Source: Streptomyces sp. T39 (GTDB taxonomy: Bacteria; Actinomycetota; Actinomycetes; Streptomycetales; Streptomycetaceae). Taken from it: a DNA stretch of 32,141 nt. Below are positions 7,608 to 16,257 of the stretch, piece by piece (position 1 is the stretch's first letter; every line of letters starts with the position of its first letter). The stretch covers positions 1 through 32,141 of the forward strand of contig NZ_RDBP01000022.1 of NCBI RefSeq assembly GCF_008042045.1, in the 5' to 3' direction. The notes under the pieces are model-generated. The model was not told the DNA's origin. It made no database searches and saw only the letters and a list, made by a program, of their open reading frames with translations. A program made the position numbers and the translations under genes.

Positions 7608-7982
7608 ATGGCCGAGGAAAACCCCGCCGGCGCGCTCGCCGCCCATGTCCGCGATGCCGTGGACCGGGCCGCGGGGCCCGCGCACGGGAACGCGCAGGGA
7701 AATGTGCACCAGCGGCTGCGGACGGACCCCGACACCGTGGAGCGGGATCTCATCAAACTGGTCCTCACCATCGTCGAATTGCTGCGTCAGCTCATGGAAC
7801 GCACCGCGATACACCGCGTCGACCAGGGCGACCTCAGCGACGACCAGGAGGAGCGCATCGGTATGACGCTGATGATTCTCCAGGAACGCATGGAAGAACT
7901 GTGCGACCGGTACGACCTGACGATGGACGACCTGAATCTGGATCTCGGCCCGCTGGGGTCATTGCTGCCGCGCGACAACTGA
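7608..7982 (+). CDS. gvpK: Gas vesicle protein GvpK
   Basis: A 124-aa GvpK, an accessory protein conserved in nearly all gas vesicle operons and found at the end of this one. Characteristic blocks are RLRTDPDTVERDLIKLVLT, IVELLRQLMERTAIHRVD, GDLSDDQEERIG, and the C-terminal LGPLGSLL. The helical core carries a TLMILQERMEELCDRYDL helix. The N-terminal 35 residues are variable. Start ATG 7608 lies 3 bp after the gvpS stop. Length is usual for the family (about 100-140 aa). Confidence 0.93.
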   Translation: MAEENPAGALAAHVRDAVDRAAGPAHGNAQGNVHQRLRTDPDTVERDLIKLVLTIVELLRQLMERTAIHRVDQGDLSDDQEERIGMTLMILQERMEELCDRYDLTMDDLNLDLGPLGSLLPRDN

Positions 7983-8032
7983 GAAGGCGTCAACCCCGTT
8001 TCATCGCCGAGCGAAAGGACAGAAGGAGCATC

Positions 8033-8443
8033 ATGAGTACCGAGAGCAAGAACACCAGGAATTCGTCCGCCACGGCCGCCAAGAAGGCGGCGGCTTCCAC
8101 CGCCTCCGCGGCCCGTGCGACGGCCGGCGACGCGAAGGGCACGGCGAAGGAGGCGAAGAAGACCACCGCCGCCGCCGCCCAGTCGGCGAACGAGGCGACC
8201 CAGCGCGTCTCCCGGATGGCGGCCGCCGGCATACAGAGCGGGCAGCAGGCCGTCACCGCCAACGCCGCGAAGGTCGCCGCGGTCGCGGGCACCGCCTGGA
8301 CGGTCATCAAGAACCGCAAGGCCATCGCCGCGGGTGCGGCGGCGGGTGTCGCCGGCGTGGCCGGTGCGGCGTTCGCCGTGGGCCGCTCGACGGCCAAGCC
8401 GCCGATGGGCCCGATCACCCGGCTCTCCCGAGGCCGGATCTGA
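8033..8443 (+). CDS. Ala/Lys-rich small protein with hydrophobic C-terminal segment, function unknown
   Basis: A 136-aa protein not recognised as any named family. Residues 1-60 are Ala, Lys, Thr and Ser-rich, like a histone H1 or HbhA tail (KKAAASTASAARATAGDAKG, KEAKKTTAAAAQSANEA). Residues about 70-120 are more hydrophobic, with VAAVAGTAWTVIKNRKAIAA and AAGVAGVAGAAFAVG forming one or two weak membrane helices. The start ATG has AGAAGGAG five bases upstream. It lies 50 bp after gvpK on the same strand, so it may be the last gene of the gas vesicle operon. Its composition resembles GvpY, also a hydrophobic segment joined to a Lys/Ala tail. Sequence after its stop belongs to the mobile element remnant. 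Confidence 0.75.
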   Translation: MSTESKNTRNSSATAAKKAAASTASAARATAGDAKGTAKEAKKTTAAAAQSANEATQRVSRMAAAGIQSGQQAVTANAAKVAAVAGTAWTVIKNRKAIAAGAAAGVAGVAGAAFAVGRSTAKPPMGPITRLSRGRI

Positions 8444-8717
8444 GCACACGGCGGCCGTCGTCCACCCCACCGCCGTCGAGCCCGCCTCGCCCCCGGCGCC
8501 TCCGGTCGCCCCTGTCCCGGCGGCCCCGTCCCGGCCGGTGGTCCAGCTCACCCCCGGCACCGCACTCGCCCTCGTCGGCGCGGGCACGGCCGTGGTCCTG
8601 GTCGTCGGCACGGTCCTGGTCTCGATGCTCCTCGCGACCGCCGTCACCGCCGCCTCGGTCGCCGTCTGCGCCCTCGTCGTCCGCTCGCTCATCGGCCAGC
8701 AGTCCAGGAGCCGTTGA
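8444..8717 (+). pseudogene. 5'-truncated spread (Spd-like) gene of an integrative element
   Basis: The frame immediately after the stop of the preceding gene reads AAVVHPTAVEPASPP, then LTPGTALALVGAGTAVVLVV, GTVLVSMLLATAVTAASVAV and VVRSLIGQQSRSR*. I recognise this as the small two-helix 'mobile element transfer protein/SpdB-like' type found beside repSA in Streptomyces plasmids and AICEs. No ATG or GTG with a ribosome site precedes the conserved part; the first in-frame GTG (8538) would cut off the N-terminus. The gene therefore appears to have lost its 5' end at a junction near 8440-8460. Family memory rather than a search supports this. Confidence 0.6.
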
Positions 8718-8809
8718 CCGGCCTCCGGGGCGGCCTCAACCGCCAAGTGTCGCCCGCCCCGGAAGCCGCGCCCCTGCCCGAACCCAACGATCCGGAAGGA
8801 ACACCCATC

Positions 8810-10166
<1,357 letters not shown>

Positions 10167-10168
10167 TC

Positions 10169-10363
10169 ATGCGTGCCCTGCCCGATAGGTATCTGACTCC
10201 GCTGGACGTCGCCGACCTCCTAGGCGTGCCCATCGAGACGGTCTACCAGTGGCGCCGCAAGCGAACCGGCCCCCGTGGCTTCCGCGTCGGCCGGCACCTG
10301 CGCTACGACCCCGCCGACGTGCGTGCCTGGGTCGAGTCCCTGATGGAAGGGGCTGCCGCCTGA
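10169..10363 (+). CDS. xis: Excisionase (MerR-like winged helix, Xis)
   Basis: A 64-aa DNA-binding protein of the excisionase/helix-turn-helix 17 type: RYLTPLDVADLLGVPIETVY, then QWRRKRTGPRGFRVGRHLRY and DPADVRAWVES. In AICEs this protein binds near attL/attR and directs the integrase towards excision. The ATG at 10169 has GGAAG eight bases upstream; an in-frame GTG at 10163 is an alternative. It begins 2 bp after the rep stop, and its TGA overlaps the int ATG (TGATG), so both are made together. It looks intact. Confidence 0.9.
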   Translation: MRALPDRYLTPLDVADLLGVPIETVYQWRRKRTGPRGFRVGRHLRYDPADVRAWVESLMEGAAA

Positions 10364-11613
10364 TGGCCGGACACGTCCAAGACCGCTGGTACCGGACAGA
10401 GACCGGGGCGGACGGCAAGGTCCGTAAGGTCAAGAGCGAACGCTACGGCTCGGGCCTGCGCTACCGCGCCCGGTATGTCGGCCCGGACGGCACGGAGAAG
10501 TCCAAGAGCTTCCCGGACCGTCAGAAGCGACTCGCCGATCAGTGGCTCGCCCACATCGAGGCGGACATGGCGCGCGGCCAGTACATCGACCCGCGCGCGG
10601 CACGGATCACATTCCAGCAGTACGCGGAGGAGTGGGTCACGACCCAGGGCGCGGACCCGAACACGCAGGCTTCCATGGAGTCGCAGCTCCGGCTGCATGC
10701 CTTCCCCTACCTGGGCTCCCGCCCGCTCGGTTCTTTCCAGCCGGCGCACGTCCGGGACTGGGTCCGGCAGCTTCAGGAGAACGGCGTCCGCGGCTCGTAT
10801 GCGCGGACGATCTACTCCAACGTCCGAGCTGCTCTCAGCGCAGCGGTCGACGACGGCCACCTCCCCCGGAACCCTTGTGCGGCCCGCTCGGTCCGAGCGC
10901 CCGTGGTCGACATCAAGCGCGTGACGCCCTGGACACCGGAGCGGGTCTTCGCCGTGCGGGCGGGCATGCCGGAGCGGTATCAGGCAATGGTCGACCTGGG
11001 CGCTGGCTGCGGGCTTCGTCAGGGCGAGATCCTGGGCCTCGCCGTCGACGCGATCGACTTCGCTTCGGAGACGCTGCATGTGGTGCAGCAGCTCAAGCTG
11101 AGCCGCAGCAAGGCCGTGTTCGCCCCGCCCAAGGGGGGCAAGCTCCGCGACGTGCCGCTTCCCGGCCCTGTCGCGGATGCTCTCCGTGAGCACATGGAGC
11201 GGTTCCCGCCCGTCGACACCACCTTGCCGTGGAAGGTGGCTGGCGGCCCGCCGGTGACGAAGCGGCTGTTCTTCGTGGGGCCGCAGGGCGGTCACGTCTG
11301 GCGCACGTCGCTCAACGACGACGCGTGGAAGCCTGCCCTCGCCGCGGCTGGCGTCATCCCGGCTCGCGAGCATGGCCAGTCCTGGGCTGCCTCCCGTCAG
11401 GACGGCATGCATGCTCTGCGGCACTTCTACGCCTCGGTGCTCCTGGACGCCGGGGAGAACATCAAGGCACTCGCGGAGTACCTCGGGCACTCGGACCCCG
11501 GCTTGACGCTCCGGGTGTACGCGCACCTCATGCCGTCGAGCCAGGAACGCACGCGCAGTGCTGTCGCGCAAATCTTCAGCGGAAACACTTCGATAATAAC
11601 TAGCGCCGATTAA
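10363..11613 (+). CDS. int: Site-specific tyrosine integrase of the element
   Basis: A 416-aa phage/AICE tyrosine recombinase. The N-terminal arm-binding part (residues 1-80) has RYRARYVGPDG; the core-binding domain (about 82-180) begins ITFQQYAEEWVTTQ and ends DDGHLPRNPC. The catalytic domain has Arg219 (CGLRQGEILGL), a candidate Lys near 257-260 (PKGGKLRDVPL), His350 and Arg353 (HALRHFYAS), His376 (LGHSDPG) and the nucleophile Tyr386 (LRVYAHL). All are present, so the enzyme should be active. The last dozen codons are unusually AT-rich and run into the putative attachment region. It integrates the element by recombination between attP and attB; the chromosomal target cannot be named here. 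Confidence 0.95.
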   Translation: MAGHVQDRWYRTETGADGKVRKVKSERYGSGLRYRARYVGPDGTEKSKSFPDRQKRLADQWLAHIEADMARGQYIDPRAARITFQQYAEEWVTTQGADPNTQASMESQLRLHAFPYLGSRPLGSFQPAHVRDWVRQLQENGVRGSYARTIYSNVRAALSAAVDDGHLPRNPCAARSVRAPVVDIKRVTPWTPERVFAVRAGMPERYQAMVDLGAGCGLRQGEILGLAVDAIDFASETLHVVQQLKLSRSKAVFAPPKGGKLRDVPLPGPVADALREHMERFPPVDTTLPWKVAGGPPVTKRLFFVGPQGGHVWRTSLNDDAWKPALAAAGVIPAREHGQSWAASRQDGMHALRHFYASVLLDAGENIKALAEYLGHSDPGLTLRVYAHLMPSSQERTRSAVAQIFSGNTSIITSAD

Positions 11614-11700
11614 CGACGGGAATAAGCAACGCGATTATGGAACTCGATTATCCACGCGAATAACAAAGCGCCATTATGAGTCGAGATTATCCGCGCGAAG
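11584..11700. repeat. AT-rich region with iterated ATTAT motifs behind int
   Basis: Five related motifs occur at short intervals: ATTAT at 11634, 11647, 11673 and 11686, and the inverse form AATAA at 11659. Their flanks are similar (CGATTATGG, CGATTATCC, CCATTATGAG, GATTATCC) and spacing is about 11-15 bp. The block is strikingly AT-rich for this genome. Position directly after int suggests integrase or excisionase arm sites next to attP, or an old replication region. This is inferred from position and pattern only. Confidence 0.55.
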
Positions 11701-11740
11701 CTTCTAATATCTCAGCGCCGCGCCCGGCTCACCACCCGTC

Positions 11741-11783
11741 GGGCTTGCACGCATGCACGCCCGACGTGCACGCATGCAAGCCC
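11741..11783. repeat. 43-bp inverted repeat containing repeated TGCACGCATGCA
   Basis: Positions 11741-11759 and 11765-11783 form 19-bp arms with two mismatches around CCCGA. Each arm contains TGCACGCATGCA, so the block is both an inverted and a direct repeat. It could be an integrase core site, an excisionase site or a hairpin terminating int transcription. Confidence 0.6.
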
Positions 11784-11936
11784 AGACACGGGTCATCGAA
11801 CAAACGGTCGAATACTCCAGCATCGCGCGCACGGCCCTCATCACGCATGGCCGGAAAGGCGATCCAATAACCGCTACATCTCCCACCTGCGAGAGTTGCC
11901 CAGGACCATCGGCACGAATAGTATTCACACGCAATT

Positions 11937-11968
11937 CAGGGCCGCTCCCCTGCACGGGAACGGCCCTG
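11937..11968. terminator. Hairpin upstream of the small membrane protein gene
   Basis: CAGGGCCG (11937-11944) pairs exactly with 11961-11968, and TCCC pairs with GGGA inside it, leaving a six-base loop. It lies 324 bp after int and 44 bp before the 61-aa gene. It may end transcription leaving the mobile element or act in the leader of the small gene. No T-run follows. Confidence 0.45.
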
Positions 11969-12012
11969 TCTCCATCGGTGCGCCTATCAAACACAACACA
12001 TGGAGTACACCC

Positions 12013-12198
12013 ATGCTCGCACGCGCGAGTCTCACGATCCACATCGCCCCGTACGCACTGCCGATGCCCTTGATCGGCTGCGGAGTGGCGACGCTCGCCA
12101 GCTGGGTCGACGTCCCCCTGGCCGCTGCCGCACTCGCAGGCTTCTTCATCGCGTTCAACGTGCGCGTGCGCCTGACACGCCGGCCCGCCCAGGTCTGA
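12013..12198 (+). CDS. Small hydrophobic protein, unknown
   Basis: A 61-aa open frame that I do not recognise. The first 12 residues (MLARASLTIHIA) are followed by two hydrophobic stretches, LPMPLIGCGVATLASW and PLAAAALAGFFIAFNV, predicted by eye to cross the membrane, and a basic end (RVRLTRRPAQV). The ATG at 12013 has TGGAG seven bases before it, a good ribosome site. Longer versions in the same frame start within low-complexity sequence and lack a site. It ends 22 bp before the terminator shared with gpmA. It could belong to the mobile element or to the original chromosome. Small Spd-like membrane proteins of plasmids are comparable in size, but no homology is claimed. Confidence 0.5.
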   Translation: MLARASLTIHIAPYALPMPLIGCGVATLASWVDVPLAAAALAGFFIAFNVRVRLTRRPAQV

Positions 12199-12220
12199 CG
12201 GCCCAGCGACGGCCCACGGC

Positions 12221-12273
12221 CACGAAGAGACCCCCGCCCCGCGATTTCCTCGCAGGTCGGGGGCCTCTTCGTG
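12221..12273. terminator. Bidirectional terminator of gpmA and the small gene
   Basis: CACGAAGAGACCCCCG (12221-12236) and CGGGGGCCTCTTCGTG (12258-12273) pair with one mismatch across a 21-base loop. It starts 8 bp from the gpmA stop on one side and 22 bp from the small gene on the other, as expected for convergent genes. Confidence 0.85.
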
Positions 12274-12281
12274 CCGTCGGG

Positions 12282-13040
12282 CTACTTCTTGCCCTGGTTC
12301 TTCACGGCCTCGATCGCGGCGGCGGCCGCGTCGGGGTCGAGGTAGGTGCCGCCCGGGGTGACCGGGTGGAAGTCGGCGTCGAGCTCGTAGACGAGCGGGA
12401 TGCCGGTGGGGATGTTGAGGCCCGCGATGTCGGCGTCGGAGACACCGTCGAGGTGCTTGACCAGGGCGCGCAGGCTGTTGCCGTGGGCGGCGACGAGGAC
12501 CGTGCGGCCGGCGAGGAGGTCGGGGACGATGCCGTCGTACCAGTACGGCAGCATGCGCTCGACGACGTCCTTGAGGCACTCGGTGCGCGGACGCAGCTCG
12601 CTCGGGATGGTCGCGTAGCGGGCGTCGTCGGACTGCGAGTACTCGGTGCCGTCCTCGAGGGCCGGCGGCGGCGTGTCGTAGGAGCGGCGCCAGAGCATGA
12701 ACTGCTCCTCGCCGAACTCGGCCAGCGTCTGCGCCTTGTCCTTGCCCTGCAGAGCACCGTAGTGGCGCTCGTTCAGCCGCCAGGAGCGGTGGACCGGGAT
12801 CCAGTGGCGGTCGGCGGACTCCAGCGCGAGCTGCGCGGTGCGGATGGCGCGCTTCTGGAGCGAGGTGTGCAGCACGTCGGGGAGCAGACCGGCGTCCTTC
12901 AGCAGCTCACCGCCGCGGACTGCCTCCTTCTCGCCCTTCTCCGTGAGGTTGACGTCCACCCAGCCGGTGAACAGGTTCTTCGCGTTCCACTCGCTCTCGC
13001 CGTGGCGGAGGAGGATCAGCTTGTACGGTGCGTCGGCCAT
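12282..13040 (-). CDS. gpmA: 2,3-bisphosphoglycerate-dependent phosphoglycerate mutase
   Basis: A 252-aa cofactor-dependent phosphoglycerate mutase, which interconverts 3- and 2-phosphoglycerate in glycolysis and gluconeogenesis. The phosphohistidine motif [12 protein letters not shown] (His13) is at the N-terminus. [56 protein letters not shown] and the second catalytic histidine in [17 protein letters not shown] are all present. Length matches the Streptomyces enzyme. The longer open frame upstream (to 13172) is rejected because the family starts at MADAPYKL; the ATG at 13040 has only a weak ribosome site. It is divergent from the MFS gene, with a perfect palindrome between them. Confidence 0.97.
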   Translation of the reverse strand: MADAPYKLILLRHGESEWNAKNLFTGWVDVNLTEKGEKEAVRGGELLKDAGLLPDVLHTSLQKRAIRTAQLALESADRHWIPVHRSWRLNERHYGALQGKDKAQTLAEFGEEQFMLWRRSYDTPPPALEDGTEYSQSDDARYATIPSELRPRTECLKDVVERMLPYWYDGIVPDLLAGRTVLVAAHGNSLRALVKHLDGVSDADIAGLNIPTGIPLVYELDADFHPVTPGGTYLDPDAAAAAIEAVKNQGKK

Positions 13041-13094
13041 GCGCCCGAGCCTAATCGACGGTACGGGCCCCCCGCGCCGGTGACCGAGGAGCGG

Positions 13095-13123
13095 ACTCGA
13101 TTGACGGCTGCCGTCAATCGAGT
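13095..13123. promoter_or_regulatory. 29-bp perfect palindrome, likely operator
   Basis: ACTCGATTGACGGC (13095-13108) is the exact reverse complement of 13110-13123, with one central base. It lies in the 154-bp divergent gap, 55 bp upstream of gpmA and 72 bp upstream of the MFS gene, and offers TTGAC on each strand. The symmetry and AT-richer arms fit a TetR- or MarR-type operator more than a terminator, as no gene ends here. The regulator is not next to it. Confidence 0.65.
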
Positions 13124-13194
13124 GGCGACCCCGGACGCCGGGACCGTAACGTGCGGATGCCTGCCTGGCCACTTACATCTTCATGGGGGGATCC

Positions 13195-14553
13195 ATGTCC
13201 GTCGTCGCTGTGCGGCGTGCCGTGAGCCAGAGCGTCTCGGGGCTCCCCCGTGAGTTCTGGTGGCTGTGGACGAGCACGCTCGTCAACCGGCTCGGCGCGT
13301 TCGTCGCCACCTTCATGACGCTCTACCTCACCCTGGAACGCGGCTACTCGGCCTCGTACGCGGGGCTCGTCGCCGCCCTCCACGGGCTCGGCGGAGTCGT
13401 GTCGTCGCTGGGCGGCGGCGTGATGGCCGACCGGCTGGGGCGCCGGCCCACCCTGCTGATCGCCCAGACGTCGACCGCGCTCTCCGTGGCGCTGCTCGGC
13501 TTCGTCGAGGACCCGGTGGCCATCCCGGTGGTGGCGTTCGTGGTCGGCATGGCGAGCAACGCCTCCCGGCCCGCGGTGCAGGCGATGATGGCCGACATCG
13601 TGCGGCCCGAGGACCGGGTGCGGGCCTTCTCGCTCAACTACTGGGCCATCAACCTCGGTTTCGCGATCTCCTCGGTCGCGGCCGGCTTCATCGCCGAGTA
13701 CAGCTACCGCGTCGGCTTCCTCGGTGAGGCGGTGATGACGCTGGTCTGCGCGGTCGTCGTCTTCGTCAAGCTGCCCGAGTCGCGGCCGGACAGAACGGCG
13801 GCCGAAGCGGGCGGCGAACCGGAGACCGGGCTCCTCGGGGTCCTGCGCGACGGGCGGTTCATGTCGGTCGTCGGTCTGTCGTTCCTGGTCGCGCTGATCT
13901 TCATGCAGGGCCATGTGGGGCTGCCGCTGGCCATGGGCGCGGACGGGTTCAGCAGCTCCGACTTCGGTCTCGTGATCGCCGTCAACGGTGTGCTCATCGT
14001 GGTGCTCCAGATCCCCGTCACCCGCCTCATCGAGCACCGCGACCCGGGCAGGCTGCTGATCCTGTCCGCGCTGCTCGCGGGGTACGGCTACGGGCTCACC
14101 GCGTTCGCCGGCTCGATCGGCCTCTACGCGGTGACCGTCGCCGTCTGGACGATCGCCGAGATCGTCAACGCGCCCACCCAGACGGGTCTGGTCGTCCGCT
14201 TCTCACCGGTGCACGCCCGTGGCCGCTACCAGGGCATGTACAGCCTGTCCTGGTCGGCGGCCGCGCTGGTGGCCCCCCTGATGTCGGGCTTCGTCATCGA
14301 CGCCTGGGGCACGGCGTGGCTGTGGGGCCTGTGCGCGGTGATCGGCACCGTGGCGGCGGTCGGGTACTGGCTGGTGGTGCGCGACCTGCCCGACGAGCGG
14401 CCGGTGCCCGGAGGCTCCGAACCCCTCGAGCACACCGGCGCCCGGGACGACGATGCCGGGCCGAGCGCCGCGGAACAGGTCGAGCAGCGGTCAGTTCCTG
14501 CGGCGGCGGGCGGCGTCGCGGTCGAGCGAGGCGGAGTCGACGCCGCCGCCTGA
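13195..14553 (+). CDS. MFS transporter (12-helix, probable drug exporter)
   Basis: A 452-aa major facilitator superfamily membrane protein. The first helix begins FWWLWTSTLVNRLGAF, and the cytoplasmic loop between helices 2 and 3 carries motif A, GGGVMADRLGRRPTLL. Further blocks are VGMASNASRPAVQAMMADIV and, in the second half, FSPVHARGRYQGMYSLSWSA. About twelve hydrophobic helices can be counted. The last 55 residues are hydrophilic. ATG 13195 is preferred over 13183 because GGGGGGA lies just before it. The 29-bp palindrome upstream suggests control by a repressor. The final 63 bp overlap the 3' end of the next, convergent MFS gene. Substrate unknown. Confidence 0.9.
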   Translation: MSVVAVRRAVSQSVSGLPREFWWLWTSTLVNRLGAFVATFMTLYLTLERGYSASYAGLVAALHGLGGVVSSLGGGVMADRLGRRPTLLIAQTSTALSVALLGFVEDPVAIPVVAFVVGMASNASRPAVQAMMADIVRPEDRVRAFSLNYWAINLGFAISSVAAGFIAEYSYRVGFLGEAVMTLVCAVVVFVKLPESRPDRTAAEAGGEPETGLLGVLRDGRFMSVVGLSFLVALIFMQGHVGLPLAMGADGFSSSDFGLVIAVNGVLIVVLQIPVTRLIEHRDPGRLLILSALLAGYGYGLTAFAGSIGLYAVTVAVWTIAEIVNAPTQTGLVVRFSPVHARGRYQGMYSLSWSAAALVAPLMSGFVIDAWGTAWLWGLCAVIGTVAAVGYWLVVRDLPDERPVPGGSEPLEHTGARDDDAGPSAAEQVEQRSVPAAAGGVAVERGGVDAAA

Positions 14554-16257
14554 CGCCGAGCCGCCCCGGGCCCCGTCCTTCGACGTGCCCCCCTCGGACT
14601 CCACCGGCGCCCCGGCGGAGGCCGGGCGGCGGTCGGCCCCGGCGGACGGGGAGGGACGGCCGGCCTCCTCGGACGCGGCGTCACCGGTCACCCGCGTCCC
14701 GGGGTGGCGCTGCGCGCACAGGAACCCGATGCCGAGCGCGATGGCCATCCCGTAGAACACCCACTGGTTGGCCTGGGCGAAGTCCATCCGGATCGCGTCC
14801 ATCGAGTCGCGCATGGTGGTCGCGAGCGGCCCGGTGCCGCTCGGGGTCTGCCCGTCCGCGTGGCCCGTGACGGCCTCGCTCACGGAGCGGGCGGCGTCCT
14901 GCGCCGCCCCGGCCGGGACCCCCCTGCCCTGGAGCGTGTCCACCACCCGGTCGGTGGTGACATGGGTGAGGACGGTCCCGAAGACGGCCATGCCCACGGC
15001 TGCCGCGAAGTTGCGCACGGTCTGCGTGATGCCCGTGACCTCGCCGTAGGAGGCGCCGATGGCCCGGTTGACGGCGTCGGTCGACGCCGGGGCCAGCAGG
15101 AAGCCGATACCGGCGCCGGCGAGCGCCGCGTACGGCCACTGGTCGTGCATCGACAGGTCCGTCAGCTTGTTGGCCCACAGGGCGAACCCGACCGCGCCGA
15201 GCGCCGTGCCGATCTTCAGCGCCGGCTTGGCGCCGCGCCGGTCCAGGATCCGTCCGCCCCACTGGGACGCGACGGCGAAGCCGATGAAGAAGTAGAGCAG
15301 GAAGAGCGCGGCCTGGTTCGGCGAGGCGCTCAGCGACACCTGCGCGTAGAGGGACGCGAAGAAGAAGACCGGGACGAACGCGAGCATCGCGAAGAAGAGC
15401 ACCAGGTTGTCGGCGGCGAACGCCTTGTCCCGGAAGACGCGCAGCTTCACGAGCGGCTGGTCGAGGGTGAGTTCGTAACGGCAGAAGAGCGCCAGGACGA
15501 CCAGTCCGCCGACGATGCACGCCCAGGTCGGTACGCTGCTCCACCCCCACGCCGACGCCTGTTGCAGGCCCAGCACGCTCAGCCCCATGCCGACGGCGAC
15601 CAGGACCGCGCCGGGGAGGTCGAGTTTCCCGGGACGGCGCGTGTCGGGGACGCGGGCCAGGAACGTGAGCACGAGCGCGATCACGGCGACCGGGACGTTG
15701 ACCCAGAAGATCGCCCGCCACGTCCAGGCGGTGAGCCAGCCGCCGAGCAGCGGGCCGATCGCGGTCAGCGCGCCCGACAGACCGAAGAAGAGGGCGAGCG
15801 CGCGGCCGCGCTTCTCCACCGGGAAGACGTTGATGACGACGGCGAGCGCGGCCGGGAACATCAGTGCCGCGCCGAGGCCCTGCGTGGCGCGGAAGACGAT
15901 CAGCCAGGTCTGTGCCGGGCCGCCCTCGGGGACGCACCCGCACAGCACCGAGGAGATGACGAAGGTGAGGGTGCCGACGACCATCATCAGCCGGTGGCCG
16001 AGGATGTCGGCGAGCCGGCCGCCGAGCGCGAAGAACGCGGCCAGCGTGAGCAGATAGGCGTTGACGACCCACTGCATCCCCGAGGAGGAGAGGCCGAGTT
16101 CGTCGATGATGGTCGGGGCGGCGATCGAGACGATGGTCTGGTCGATGAACGTCATCGACACCGCGAAGAGCATCGCGGCGAGAGCCAGCGTCTGATGCGG
16201 CGCATGGGATCCGGATGAGCGCGTCGGGGAGACCGCGGCAGACCTGTCGTTACCCAT
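14491..16257 (-). CDS. MFS multidrug exporter, DHA2 (14-helix, EmrB/QacA-like)
   Basis: A 588-aa proton-driven drug exporter. The start shows the DHA2 signature AMLFAVSMTFIDQTIVSIA (motif D1), then WVVNAYLLTLAAFFALGGRL with motif A GGRLADILGHRLMM, RATQGLGAALMFPAALAVV and motif C GPLLGGWLTAWTWRAIFWVN. Fourteen helices can be counted. The C-terminal 70 residues are hydrophilic and rich in Gly, Ser and Asp. The ATG at 16257 is chosen because the short hydrophilic lead before helix 1 is usual; no strong ribosome site precedes it, and the open frame continues upstream. Convergent overlap of 63 bp with the other MFS gene means both C-terminal tails are coded by the same DNA. Substrate unknown. Confidence 0.93.
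   Translation of the reverse strand: MGNDRSAAVSPTRSSGSHAPHQTLALAAMLFAVSMTFIDQTIVSIAAPTIIDELGLSSSGMQWVVNAYLLTLAAFFALGGRLADILGHRLMMVVGTLTFVISSVLCGCVPEGGPAQTWLIVFRATQGLGAALMFPAALAVVINVFPVEKRGRALALFFGLSGALTAIGPLLGGWLTAWTWRAIFWVNVPVAVIALVLTFLARVPDTRRPGKLDLPGAVLVAVGMGLSVLGLQQASAWGWSSVPTWACIVGGLVVLALFCRYELTLDQPLVKLRVFRDKAFAADNLVLFFAMLAFVPVFFFASLYAQVSLSASPNQAALFLLYFFIGFAVASQWGGRILDRRGAKPALKIGTALGAVGFALWANKLTDLSMHDQWPYAALAGAGIGFLLAPASTDAVNRAIGASYGEVTGITQTVRNFAAAVGMAVFGTVLTHVTTDRVVDTLQGRGVPAGAAQDAARSVSEAVTGHADGQTPSGTGPLATTMRDSMDAIRMDFAQANQWVFYGMAIALGIGFLCAQRHPGTRVTGDAASEEAGRPSPSAGADRRPASAGAPVESEGGTSKDGARGGSASGGGVDSASLDRDAARRRRN

Larger units (their letters stand above)
11614..12012. other. Non-coding region behind int: possible attachment region
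   Basis: No credible gene is found in these 399 bp. They hold the iterated ATTAT motifs (to 11700), a 43-bp inverted repeat (11741-11783) and a hairpin (11937-11968). I looked for a tRNA 3' end (a GTTCGAATC-like T-loop with a 7-bp acceptor match) on both strands and did not find one. Base composition returns towards the chromosomal norm after about 11950. Confidence 0.5.

Noticed and set aside
8714..8809. Upstream extension of the rep gene
   Set aside because: The open frame continues to 8714, but the ATG at 8810 has a good ribosome site and the lead residues are not conserved in style.
10249..10362. Upstream extension of the integrase
   Set aside because: The extra codons overlap xis in another frame. 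The TGATG overlap at 10361-10365 defines the natural start.
11614..12012. tRNA gene as the integration target
   Set aside because: No cloverleaf, T-loop consensus or acceptor match was found on either strand.
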